A stretch of 64,000 bases of DNA from Hymenobacter nivis (lineage in GTDB: Bacteria > Bacteroidota > Bacteroidia > Cytophagales > Hymenobacteraceae), in contig NZ_CP029145.1 in the NCBI RefSeq assembly GCF_003149515.1, positions 1,426,001 to 1,490,000 of the forward strand, written 5' to 3'. The notes beneath the pieces are model-generated. The model saw only the letters and a list, made by a program, of their open reading frames with translations. It was not told the origin of the DNA and did no database searches. Shown piece by piece: positions 44,312 to 52,405 of the stretch. Positions within the stretch are counted from its first letter, which is position 1. Each line of letters starts with the position of its first letter. A program made the translations under genes and the position numbers.

Positions 44312-45007
44312 ATGCCCACTTTCGCTAGCCGCCTACTGCATTTCCTGCGCACGTTTCCGCTGCCCGGGGCCCTGCCCACCGGCGTGGAGGCCCTGAGCCC
44401 GTTCCGCGAGCTGGCGGTGTACGACTTACTCAGCCAGTTTGCGCACAAGTTCTACGCCGATAACCGGCCCCGGGTGGCCGTGCTGGGCATCAACCCCGGC
44501 CGGCTGGGCATGGGCCGCACCGGCGTAGCCTTCACCGACCCGGGGGCCCTGGCCGAGTTTTGCGGCATCGCCCACAGCCTGCCCCGGCAGCGGCCCGAAA
44601 TTTCCGCGCAGTTCGTGTACCAGGTGGTAGCAACTCTGGGGGGCCCCGCGGCGTTCTACCAGCACTTCTACCTGGGCTCGGTGTACCCGCTCGTATTGCT
44701 GCGCAATGGCCTGAATTACAATTATTACGACGCGCCCGCCCTCACCAAATTATTGTGGCCCGACATGCAACTGTCGTTGCGCCAACAGGTAGCAGACCTC
44801 GGCCTGCGCGCCGACGTAGCCGTGAGTCTGGGCAAGCGCAACGGCATCTTCTTCAACCGATTAAACGACGAATTGGGCTTGTTCAAAAAGATCATCGTCC
44901 TCGACCACCCGCGTTACCTCATGCAGTATCACCGCCACGACTTAGCTGCCAACGTGGCGAAGTACGTGGAAGCACTGGGCGAGTGCTTAAGCCCAGCTAA
45001 TCCTTAG
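44312..45007 (+). CDS. SMUG2-type uracil-DNA glycosylase family protein
   Basis: 231 residues. The UDG-superfamily active-site block reads VAVLGINPGRLGMGRTGVAF (about 52-71) and the second motif DHPRYLMQYHRHD near 205-217 fits the histidine-bearing loop. The text NYYDAPALTKLLWP between them is typical of the Bacteroidota DUF4918/SMUG2 group. It probably excises uracil or related bases. It begins 20 bases after the preceding stop, so the two genes are likely co-transcribed. Confidence 0.85.
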   Translation: MPTFASRLLHFLRTFPLPGALPTGVEALSPFRELAVYDLLSQFAHKFYADNRPRVAVLGINPGRLGMGRTGVAFTDPGALAEFCGIAHSLPRQRPEISAQFVYQVVATLGGPAAFYQHFYLGSVYPLVLLRNGLNYNYYDAPALTKLLWPDMQLSLRQQVADLGLRADVAVSLGKRNGIFFNRLNDELGLFKKIIVLDHPRYLMQYHRHDLAANVAKYVEALGECLSPANP

Positions 45008-45053
45008 CAGCTAACAACTGTCACCTGATAACTACTAACTGATAACTAACTTA
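45008..45053. repeat. TGATAACT-type leader before the Nif3-like gene
   Basis: CTAACAACTG, CCTGATAACTAC and TAACTGATAACTAAC fill the gap between the glycosylase stop and the next start codon. The same sequence style occurs before hemL and miaB. Confidence 0.65.
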
Positions 45054-45054
45054 A

Positions 45055-46176
45055 ATGCCTACCGTTCACGACCTAGCTCAGTTGCTCGAAGCCGCCGCGC
45101 CCCTCGCCTACCAGGAGAGCTACGACAACGCTGGCTTGCAATGCGGCGACCCGCAGGCCGAGATTACCGGCGTACTTATTACGCTTGATTGCACGCCGGC
45201 CGTGGTGGCCGAGGCCGTGCGCCGCGGCTGCAACGTGGTAGTCGCCCATCACCCGGTCATTTTCCGCCCCCTTAAGCGCCTGACGGGGGCCAACGAGGTG
45301 GAGCAAACCATTATGACGGCCCTGAAAAACGACGTGGCCATCTACGCCGCCCACACCAACCTCGACAACGTGCGCGGCGGCGTGAACGACAAGCTGGCCG
45401 AGAAGCTGGGCCTGACCAAAACCCGCACCCTGGCCCCGCAGAGCGGCCTGCTGGCCCGCCTCACCACCTACGTACCCAACCGGCCCGAAGACCAGGCCAC
45501 CGACCTGGCCGGCCGCGTACTGGGGGCCCTGTACGCCGCCGGCGCCGGCCAGGTGGGCCAGTACGCCGCGTGCAGCTTCCGCGCCGACGGCCTGGGCACC
45601 TTCACGCCCGGCGCGGGCACTCGCCCCGCCATCGGCCAGGAAAACCACCCCGAAACCGTGCCCGAAACCCGCCTCGAAGTGCTGCTGCCGCTGCACTGCC
45701 AGGCCGCTGTACTGGGGGCCCTGCGCCAGGCCCACCCCTACGAAGAAGTTGCCTACGAAATAGTTAAGCTTGAAAACACACACCAGGACGTGGGCGCTGG
45801 CCTGGTGGGCGAGCTGCCGGGGGCCCTGGCGCCGGCCGCCTTCCGGGCCCTGCTTAAGGAGCGGTTGCGCGTGCCGGTGGTGCGCTTCACGGCGTTTGAG
45901 AAGGAGATAAAGACCGTGGCGCTGTGCGGCGGGGCGGGCGCGTTCCTCATCGGGGCAGCGCGGGCGGCGGGGGCCGATGCCTACGTGACCGGCGACGTGA
46001 AGTACCACGAGTTTTTTGGGGCTGAGGGGCGGCTCATGCTCTGCGACGTGGGCCATTTCGAGAGCGAGCAGTTCACGGGCGAGGTATTCCGCGATTTGCT
46101 CCTGGCCGGTTTTGGGCGTACTTTTGCGGTCTTATTCGCTGAGACTCCTACGAATCCCGTTCACTATGACTGCTAA
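45055..46176 (+). CDS. Nif3/DUF34-family dinuclear metal protein
   Basis: 373 residues. YQESYDNAGLQCGDP and VVVAHHPVIFRPLKRL (metal histidines 65-66) mark the N-terminal half, and YVTGDVKYHEF with DVGHFESEQFTGE the C-terminal metal half. The middle insert (about 130-235) is a PII-like domain, normal for the longer subgroup. The family includes GTP cyclohydrolase I type 2-like proteins, but the true role is unsettled. A promoter for the next gene lies inside its end. Confidence 0.93.
   Translation: MPTVHDLAQLLEAAAPLAYQESYDNAGLQCGDPQAEITGVLITLDCTPAVVAEAVRRGCNVVVAHHPVIFRPLKRLTGANEVEQTIMTALKNDVAIYAAHTNLDNVRGGVNDKLAEKLGLTKTRTLAPQSGLLARLTTYVPNRPEDQATDLAGRVLGALYAAGAGQVGQYAACSFRADGLGTFTPGAGTRPAIGQENHPETVPETRLEVLLPLHCQAAVLGALRQAHPYEEVAYEIVKLENTHQDVGAGLVGELPGALAPAAFRALLKERLRVPVVRFTAFEKEIKTVALCGGAGAFLIGAARAAGADAYVTGDVKYHEFFGAEGRLMLCDVGHFESEQFTGEVFRDLLLAGFGRTFAVLFAETPTNPVHYDC
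46095..46126 (+). promoter_or_regulatory. Bacteroidota-type promoter within the Nif3-like gene
   Basis: TTTG at 46095-46098, a 20-base gap, then TACTTTTG at 46119-46126: both elements and the spacing match the consensus. It points to the zinc-ribbon gene starting at 46166. Confidence 0.7.
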
Positions 46177-46936
46177 AGCTGCCGCCCTGGCCCACGCCGA
46201 TGTTCCCGTAGCCACCAAGCTGGAAGCCCTGCTCGCTTTGCAGCGCCTTGATTCCCAGCTGGATGAAATCCGGCGCGTGCGTGGCGACCTGCCCGAGGAA
46301 GTGCGCGACCTCGAAGACGAAATTGCCGGCTACGAAGTGCGCGTGAAGAAATTCGACGAGGACATCCAAGGTCTCAACGACTTTATCAAAAGCCGCAAAC
46401 AAGCCAGCAAAGACGCCGAAACGCTCATCAAAAAGTACGACGAGCAGCAGCAGAACGTGCGTAACAACCGCGAGTTCGAAGCCATTGCCAAGGAAATGGA
46501 GCTGCAACGCCTCGAAATCCAGATTTCGGACAAGAAAATCAAGGAATCGCAGTACCAGATCGACGTGAAAAACGCCGAAATTTCAGGTACCAAGAGCAAG
46601 CTCGATGAGCGCCGCAAGGACCTCGACACCAAAAAGGGCGAGTTGGACACCATCATCGCCGAAAACGAGGAAGAAGAGCGCGGCATCCTGGCCCAGCGCG
46701 AGGAAGCCACCGCCCCGGTGGAGCCCCGCCTACTGACGGCCTACACCCGCATCCGTGGCAACGTGCGCAACGGCCTGGCTGTGGTGCTGGTGCGCCGCGA
46801 CGCCTGCGGCGGCTGTTTCAACACGGTGCCGCCCCAGCGCCAGGCCGACATCATTTCGCACAAGAAAATTATCGTGTGCGAGCACTGCGGCCGCATTCTG
46901 GCCGACGTGGAAGGCCGCGCTACCGCCAACGTTTAA
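46166..46936 (+). CDS. Coiled-coil protein with C-terminal zinc ribbon
   Basis: 256 residues from the ATG at 46166, which overlaps the Nif3-like stop by 11 bases. Residues about 20-195 form one long antiparallel coiled coil, and DACGGCFNTVPPQ with VCEHCGRIL is a four-cysteine zinc ribbon. This is the CT398/C4-type zinc-ribbon family found next to nif3 in many Bacteroidota and Chlamydiae; links to flagellar, secretion or RNA partners are reported for relatives. It has its own promoter match and a terminator. Confidence 0.9.
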   Translation: MTAKAAALAHADVPVATKLEALLALQRLDSQLDEIRRVRGDLPEEVRDLEDEIAGYEVRVKKFDEDIQGLNDFIKSRKQASKDAETLIKKYDEQQQNVRNNREFEAIAKEMELQRLEIQISDKKIKESQYQIDVKNAEISGTKSKLDERRKDLDTKKGELDTIIAENEEEERGILAQREEATAPVEPRLLTAYTRIRGNVRNGLAVVLVRRDACGGCFNTVPPQRQADIISHKKIIVCEHCGRILADVEGRATANV

Positions 46937-46983
46937 TTTGGCTGAACTGGGCCCTGCAGTGCCCGCTCGGAAGAAATAAGGAA

Positions 46984-47013
46984 AAGGAACGGCCCCGCGC
47001 CGTTCCTTTTTTG
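46984..47013 (+). terminator. Rho-independent terminator
   Basis: AAAAGGAACGG pairs with CCGTTCCTTTT around CCCCGCG, with a T-rich end. It closes the Nif3/zinc-ribbon unit, 48 bases after the stop. Confidence 0.9.
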
Positions 47014-47028
47014 TTGACTGGCTATTCC

Positions 47029-48606
47029 ATGTTTCAATTACCTCGCAGGCAAATATTCCGCTCTTTCTGGCTGCCCACCCGGGCGCTGGGGGCCCTCGCT
47101 GGCCTGTGGCTGCTAACGGCTTTTGCGTCCCAAGGCCCCACCAACGGCGAAGCAGAGGCCCTCGCCCCCACGCCGGCCGCCGCACCGGCGGCCGATAACC
47201 AGCTGCCGGCCAGTAGCCAGCGCGCCTACGCCGAGGTGCTGAAGCTGCGCCTGGGCCCCGCCCGGCAGCTGCTGGCCCCCGAGCTGGCCCGCACACCCTG
47301 GGCCCCCGCCCCCCTGCTGGTGGCCGACTGCGCCGACTTCGTGGAGCTGCTGGCCACCCAGGACGCCACCCGCTACGCGCAGCTGGTGCCCGGCCAGCAA
47401 GCCCGGCTCGACGCCTTGGACGGGGCACCGGCGGGGCCCTGGCGCGACTACACCCGCGCCGAAATCCGGCTGCACCTGGGGTTGGAGCACGTGGGCTTTG
47501 GGCACCAGGTGGCGGGGGCCTGGCAGTTGCGCCGCGCCTACCAGCAGGCGCAGGCCCTGGCGCGGCAGTATCCGGGCTTCGTACCGGCCCGTACTACGCT
47601 GGGCCTGGGGCAGTTTGCCATCGGCACGCTGCCCCAGGGCTACCACTGGCTGCTGCGCCTGCTGGGCCTGCCCGGCGACGTAGACGCCGGACTCGCCAAC
47701 CTCAGCCAGGCCGCCGACCAGCCCCACGCCTTCCAGGCTGAGAGCCAGCTGTTCCGGGCTCTCATCCGCGAAACGTACTTCAAGCAGCCCGCCGAGGCAC
47801 TGCGGCTGGCTACCCAGCTGCCTACCCAACAGCCCGACAACCTGCTCTTTGCCTACGTAGCCACCACCGTGCTCAAGCGCCAGCACCAGACGGCCGCCGC
47901 CCTGGCCGCCTACCGCGCCCGGCCCACCGGCCCGGTCTACCTACCCTTCGCCTACCTGCACCACCTGGCCGGCGATTTGCTGCTCTACCAGGCCGATTAC
48001 GCCGGTTCGGAGCGCGAAAACCTGCAATTCCTGCGCGAATACCGGGGCCAGAACTACCGTAAGGATGCCGCCTTTAAGCTCTACCTGGCAGCGTGGCTGG
48101 GCGGACAGCCGGCCACCACCGTCGAGCGCTACCGCCAGCAAATCAACCTGGCGGGCCCCACCATAGTGGAGGAGGATGCCTACGCCCAGCGCTTCTACCA
48201 CAACGCTCAGAACCTCAGCCCCATCCTCACGCGGGCGCGCTTACAGCTCGACGGCGGCTACTACCGCCCGGCACTGGCCACTCTGCGCGCCTTCCGGCCC
48301 ACGGCCGCCACGCCCCTGCGCGACCGGCTGGAGGGCCCCTACCGCTACGCCCGCGCCTACCAGGGCCTGGGCCGCCCCGACTCAGCCCGCCAAGCCTACG
48401 CCCAAACGCTGGCTATTTCCACACAAGCGGGCGAAAACACCTACTACTTCGGGCCCCAGGCCGCGCTGGAACTGGGCTACCTGGCCCGGGCCGCCGGCCA
48501 GCGCCCCCAAGCCAAAGCGTACTTCGAGCAAGCCCTGCGCTCGCCCGCGCACGAGTACAAAAACAGCACCGATGCCAAAGCCAAGCTGGCCCTGCGCGGG
48601 TTATAG
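47029..48606 (+). CDS. Exported or membrane-anchored TPR-like protein
   Basis: 525 residues. A single N-terminal hydrophobic stretch (ALGALAGLWLLTAFA, about 19-33) may be a signal or anchor. The rest is helical-repeat text: QLRRAYQQAQALARQYPGFV, then AYRARPTGPVYLPFAYLHHL, then ARAYQGLGRPDSARQAYAQT and ALELGYLARAAGQRPQAKAY, the last two clear TPR-like pairs. Function is unknown; the fold suggests a scaffold. It has a terminator before it and hairpin repeats after it, so it stands alone. Confidence 0.75.
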   Translation: MFQLPRRQIFRSFWLPTRALGALAGLWLLTAFASQGPTNGEAEALAPTPAAAPAADNQLPASSQRAYAEVLKLRLGPARQLLAPELARTPWAPAPLLVADCADFVELLATQDATRYAQLVPGQQARLDALDGAPAGPWRDYTRAEIRLHLGLEHVGFGHQVAGAWQLRRAYQQAQALARQYPGFVPARTTLGLGQFAIGTLPQGYHWLLRLLGLPGDVDAGLANLSQAADQPHAFQAESQLFRALIRETYFKQPAEALRLATQLPTQQPDNLLFAYVATTVLKRQHQTAAALAAYRARPTGPVYLPFAYLHHLAGDLLLYQADYAGSERENLQFLREYRGQNYRKDAAFKLYLAAWLGGQPATTVERYRQQINLAGPTIVEEDAYAQRFYHNAQNLSPILTRARLQLDGGYYRPALATLRAFRPTAATPLRDRLEGPYRYARAYQGLGRPDSARQAYAQTLAISTQAGENTYYFGPQAALELGYLARAAGQRPQAKAYFEQALRSPAHEYKNSTDAKAKLALRGL

Positions 48607-48648
48607 TATCGAAGCTGTTTGAGCTAAGAAAAACCGCATAAAAAAGGC

Positions 48649-48739
48649 CGTTATGCTGCGAGCAGCGAAGCATCTCTACCGCGTAACTAATCCTGATTAC
48701 TGGCGCGGGGAAGGTGCTTCGCCACGCGCTGCATGACGT
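48649..48739. repeat. Hairpin repeat, family B (copy 5)
   Basis: CGTTATGCTGCGAGCAGCGA with GCATCTCTACCGCG on the left and GCGCGGGGAAGGTGCTTCGC with GCATGACG on the right. The left arm differs slightly from the other copies. It directly precedes the MITE. Confidence 0.85.
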
Positions 48740-48749
48740 TCTAGTTTTT

Positions 48750-48895
48750 GGCGGTGGTCCAAAGCAGGATGATACCGGACCTTTAGTTTGTTAATTAAGT
48801 CAGCTTAAAAACACGTCAGGAAAGCTGGAAAGACGAATATTCAGACATCATAAATTGAGTGAAATACCGAAATCATCTCGCTTTGGACCACCGCC
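48750..48895. mobile_element. 146-bp MITE with 16-bp inverted ends and 8-bp target repeat
   Basis: The ends GGCGGTGGTCCAAAGC (48750-48765) and its perfect inverse (48880-48895) are flanked by the 8-bp direct repeat TAGTTTTT (48742-48749 and 48896-48903). Similarity between ends continues for about 12 more bases (GATGAT). The interior is AT-rich and non-coding. An 8-bp duplication is made by several families, for example IS1595, IS66 and IS256; no matching transposase is in the window. Confidence 0.9.
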
Positions 48896-48936
48896 TAGTT
48901 TTTTAATTCAGGAATAATTATCCTCGATAAAATGCC

Positions 48937-50229
48937 GTGAGTCAGCCTCTCATCATTCCATTAGCCAGCCTACCCACTGCGCCCGGTGAGTTCCGGCGGC
49001 GCGCCTTGCAGTGGGCGGCGCAATTTCGGTACTGCGCCTATTTTGAGCACAACGACCAGCTAGCCTACCCCCGGGGCCCCTTCGGCCGGCTGCTGGCCGT
49101 GGCCGACGCGGCCCCGGGGGCCCCGGGCTCATTGGCCGGGCTGGGCGACTACCTGGCCCAGCCAGCGGCGGGGGCCCCGCGCTGCGGCTTCCTCACCTAC
49201 GACCTCAAAAACGAAGTAGAGGCCCTGTCCAGCGAAAACTTTGGGGCCCTGGAGTGGCCGCTGCTGCACTTCTTCACGCCGGCCACCTGGCTTATTTGGC
49301 AGGCCGAAACCGTAGAAATTCACGGGGTTACCGATGGGATTCTGGCTGCAATTCTGGCTACGGCGCAGCCGGCCGGGGCCCCGCCGCAAGTGCCGGCCCT
49401 GCGCCCCCGCTTGCCCAAGGCCGATTACCTGCGCGCCGTGGCGGCCGTGCGCGAGGACATCCTCAACGGCGAGGTATACGAGTTGAACTTGTGCCAGGAA
49501 TTCTACGCCGAAAACGTGCAGCTGGACCCCACAGCGCTTTTCTGGCGGCTCAACGCGGCCTCCCCGGCGCCGTTCGCGGGCTTTGTGCGCTGGCACGACC
49601 ACTACCTGCTCTGCGCTTCGCCCGAGCGGTTTTTGACGCGCCGGGGCCCCACCATCCTCTCCCAGCCCATCAAAGGCACCCGCCGCCGGGGCCCCACGCC
49701 GGCCGACGACGCGCAGCAGCGCCAGGCCCTGCTAGCCGATGAAAAGGAGCGCGCCGAGAACCTGATGATTGTGGACCTGGTGCGCAACGACCTGGCCCGC
49801 GTGGCCGCAACTGGCTCGGTGCGGGTACCCGAACTCTTTGGCCTCTACCCGTTTCGCCACGTGTGGCAAATGATTTCGACCGTGGAGGCTACCCTGCGCC
49901 CGGGTGTGGCGCTGCCCGAAATCCTGCGCGCCACCTTCCCGATGGGCTCCATGACCGGGGCCCCCAAAGTGCGCGCCATGCAGCTCATCGAGCATTACGA
50001 GCGTAGCCGGCGCGGCCTCTACAGCGGTAGCATCGGCTGGGTGGGCCCCGGCGGCGACTTCGACTTTAACGTAGTGATTCGCAGCCTTCAGTACCGGGCC
50101 GATACCGGCTACCTCAGTTTCCAGGTCGGCTCTGCCATCACCTATGATTCCGACGCCGAGCAGGAGTACGCCGAATGCCTGCTCAAGGCACAGGGCCTGC
50201 TGGAAGCGCTGGGCACGGTTATCAGTTAA
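48937..50229 (+). CDS. pabB: Aminodeoxychorismate synthase component I
   Basis: 430 residues beginning with GTG at 48937; the nearby ATG at 48932 is followed at once by a stop. Chorismate-binding enzyme that makes 4-amino-4-deoxychorismate for folate. QPIKGTRRRG, DLVRNDL, GSMTGAPKVRAM and the final AITYDSDAEQEYAE are the standard PabB/TrpE blocks. The lysine of PIKGT favours PabB over anthranilate synthase. No pabA or pabC is beside it. The MITE lies about 40 bases upstream. Confidence 0.9.
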   Translation: MSQPLIIPLASLPTAPGEFRRRALQWAAQFRYCAYFEHNDQLAYPRGPFGRLLAVADAAPGAPGSLAGLGDYLAQPAAGAPRCGFLTYDLKNEVEALSSENFGALEWPLLHFFTPATWLIWQAETVEIHGVTDGILAAILATAQPAGAPPQVPALRPRLPKADYLRAVAAVREDILNGEVYELNLCQEFYAENVQLDPTALFWRLNAASPAPFAGFVRWHDHYLLCASPERFLTRRGPTILSQPIKGTRRRGPTPADDAQQRQALLADEKERAENLMIVDLVRNDLARVAATGSVRVPELFGLYPFRHVWQMISTVEATLRPGVALPEILRATFPMGSMTGAPKVRAMQLIEHYERSRRGLYSGSIGWVGPGGDFDFNVVIRSLQYRADTGYLSFQVGSAITYDSDAEQEYAECLLKAQGLLEALGTVIS

Positions 50230-50236
50230 CCGTTGT

Positions 50237-50322
50237 ACTCGCCACGAAGTAGGGTGCGGGGCTTGTCCCCACCCGTCGTTGAACGAAAGCCGACTGAACC
50301 GTTCAATGACGGGCTACTTCGT
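50237..50322. repeat. Hairpin repeat, family C (copy 2, degenerate)
   Basis: ACTCGCCACGAAGTAGGGTG with GCGGGGCTTGTCC and CCCGTCGTTG matches the family C copy at 16186-16315 on the left; the right arm keeps only TGACGGGCTACTTCG. It begins a 428-base gap before miaB that holds only repeats. Confidence 0.7.
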
Positions 50323-50380
50323 TTTCGCATTCCACTTCGTAAGCAGTATACCAATTGACGCAAAGTGGGTTACGAACAAT

Positions 50381-50454
50381 GTAGAACGGAGTGGCACTCC
50401 GTTTTGCACCAGAAGTCTGGGCAACATTTGAAACGGAGTACCACTCCGTTCTAC
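50381..50454. repeat. Double hairpin with inverted arms
   Basis: Arms 50381-50403 and 50432-50454 are inverses of one another, and each contains its own palindrome AACGGAGTGGCACTCCGTT or the AC variant. A 28-base spacer separates them. The structure could fold as one long or two short hairpins. Confidence 0.75.
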
Positions 50455-50550
50455 CTGATTCGCGTCCTAATTCATGGCGAACATAACAATCGCTCATGTA
50501 GCAAATGGCCCCGGCTCGTTTGCACAGCGAAACAGTACGAGGCAATGTGC

Positions 50551-50583
50551 TAACTGTTAACTGTTAACTGATAGCTGTTAATC
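50551..50583. repeat. TGTTAACT-type spacer before miaB
   Basis: TAACTGTTAACTGTTAACTG then ATAGCTGTTAATCG. Same style as the leaders before hemL and the Nif3-like gene. Confidence 0.65.
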
Positions 50584-50623
50584 GACCCGCCCTGCCATTC
50601 TGTCATTTATCGGTGGGAAACCG

Positions 50624-50631
50624 TATCTTTG
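50624..50631 (+). promoter_or_regulatory. -7 box TATCTTTG before miaB
   Basis: Exact TAnnTTTG match 27 bases before the miaB ATG. No clear TTTG element upstream. It would drive the miaB-sigma-54-lptE series. Confidence 0.55.
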
Positions 50632-50657
50632 CGGCCCGCCGAAAAGCGGTCTTTGCC

Positions 50658-52094
50658 ATGTCCCAACCCCTGCTGACCCTCGATTTTTTAGACAAAGCTG
50701 CGGCCCCTGAGCACGCCCCCGGCGACGCGGTGCACGTGAGCGCCGCCACCCGCACGGGCCGCCCCCGCTCGCTCTACATCGAGAGCTACGGCTGCCAGAT
50801 GAACTTTTCAGACTCCGAAATCGTGTCGAGCATCCTCTACGATGAGGGCTTTGACCTGACCGAGGACCTGGCCACCGCCGACCTCGTGCTGCTCAACACC
50901 TGCTCCATCCGCGAAAAGGCCGAGCAGACGGTGCGGATGCGCCTCAAGCAAATCAACTCGCACAAGAAGCGCCGGCCCGGGATGCTGGTGGGCGTGCTCG
51001 GCTGCATGGCCGAGCGCCTGAAAAGCAAGTTCTTGGAGGAGGAAAAAATCGTGGACCTCGTGGTGGGCCCCGACGCCTACCGTGACCTGCCCCTGCTCAT
51101 CAGCCAGGTCGACGGCGGCCAGAAAGGCGTAAACGTGCTACTCAGCCGCGAGGAAACTTACGCCGACATCACGCCCGTGCGCCTCAATTCCAACGGCGTG
51201 TCGGCCTTCATCAGCATCATGCGCGGCTGCGACAACATGTGCTCGTTCTGCGTGGTACCCTTCACCCGCGGGCGCGAGCGTAGCCGCGATGCCCATAGCA
51301 TCTTGCGGGAAGCCAGCGACTTGGTGGCCGCCGGCTACAAGGAAGTGACCCTGCTGGGCCAGAACGTGGACTCCTATAAGTGGACCAGCGCCGACGGTGC
51401 CGAGTTCGTGAATTTCGCCCAGCTGCTCGAAAGCGTGGCCCTCATCAACCCCGCGCTGCGGGTGCGCTTCTCCACCTCGCACCCCAAGGACATTACCGAC
51501 GAGGTGCTGCACACCATCGCGCGCCACGAGAACATCTGCAAGTACATCCACTTGCCCGCCCAAAGCGGTAATTCGCGCGTGCTCAGCCTAATGAACCGCA
51601 CCTACGACCGGCCCTGGTACGAGGACCGGGTGCGGAAAATCCGCGAAATTCTGGGCGCCGACTGCGCCATTTCAACCGACATGATTGCCGGTTTCTGCTC
51701 CGAAACCGAGGCGGAGCACGAGGATACCAAGAGCCTGATGGAGTTCGTGCGTTACGACATGGCCTACCAGTTCTTCTATTCAGAGCGCCCCGGCACGCTG
51801 GCCGCCCGCAAGCTAGCCGACGACATTCCGCTCGAAACCAAGAAGCGCCGCCTCCAGGAACTCATTGACTTGCAGCAGCTTCACAGCGCCGAGCGCAACC
51901 AGCGCGGCGTCGGCCAGGTGCACAAGGTGCTGGTCGAGAATTTCTCCAAACGATCGAAAGAGCACCTCAGCGGCCGCAACAGCCAGAACCAAGTCGTCAT
52001 CTTCCCAAAACAAAACTTCGTGAAAGGCGACTACGTGGATGTGCTGGTGCATTCGTCATCGGCTAGCACCCTGTTAGGAGAAGCGGTAGCTTAG
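50658..52094 (+). CDS. miaB: tRNA-2-methylthio-N6-dimethylallyladenosine synthase
   Basis: 478-residue radical-SAM methylthiotransferase that thiomethylates i6A37. An N-terminal MTTase domain carries cysteines in IESYGCQMN (C46), LLNTCSIRE and VLGCMAE. The radical-SAM CxxxCxxC is in [22 protein letters not shown]-terminal TRAM domain follows (about 410-478). The ATG at 50658 is chosen. Its product is the substrate of MiaE. Confidence 0.97.
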   Translation: MSQPLLTLDFLDKAAAPEHAPGDAVHVSAATRTGRPRSLYIESYGCQMNFSDSEIVSSILYDEGFDLTEDLATADLVLLNTCSIREKAEQTVRMRLKQINSHKKRRPGMLVGVLGCMAERLKSKFLEEEKIVDLVVGPDAYRDLPLLISQVDGGQKGVNVLLSREETYADITPVRLNSNGVSAFISIMRGCDNMCSFCVVPFTRGRERSRDAHSILREASDLVAAGYKEVTLLGQNVDSYKWTSADGAEFVNFAQLLESVALINPALRVRFSTSHPKDITDEVLHTIARHENICKYIHLPAQSGNSRVLSLMNRTYDRPWYEDRVRKIREILGADCAISTDMIAGFCSETEAEHEDTKSLMEFVRYDMAYQFFYSERPGTLAARKLADDIPLETKKRRLQELIDLQQLHSAERNQRGVGQVHKVLVENFSKRSKEHLSGRNSQNQVVIFPKQNFVKGDYVDVLVHSSSASTLLGEAVA

Positions 52095-52096
52095 TT

Positions 52097-52390
52097 GTGG
52101 AACATCATGTCTTATTGATAAATGATAAGCTGCGCCAAGTTCTTGTTGACTTAGAATCTTACTTCAGCATAAACCTGAATTCAGAAGTAATAGACAAAGT
52201 TTTTAAGGACGCTGAGCACGACCAAGTTTCTTACAAGACATACGTCTTTTATAGAGAATCGCATTGGCTATTTCCAACTTGGGAAATCACCGGAGCAGTA
52301 GAAGAATACGAACCGGAAACGCTGCTTATAGAAAGTAACGGCGGCTTCGGTAAGAGGAAAAAATTTGACGAATTTTTTTCCGGCCGCTAA
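52097..52390 (+). CDS. Small AT-rich protein of unknown function
   Basis: 97 residues from GTG at 52097, two bases after the miaB stop. The text VLLINDKLRQVLVDLESYFS, SYKTYVFYRESHWLFP and GGFGKRKKFDEFFSGR has no family I recognise. It is clearly richer in A and T than miaB and the sigma-54 gene on either side. It looks like an insertion into an otherwise conserved gene order. The end is 15 bases before the next start. Confidence 0.6.
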   Translation: MEHHVLLINDKLRQVLVDLESYFSINLNSEVIDKVFKDAEHDQVSYKTYVFYRESHWLFPTWEITGAVEEYEPETLLIESNGGFGKRKKFDEFFSGR

Positions 52391-52405
52391 CAAAATACCT
52401 ACCCC

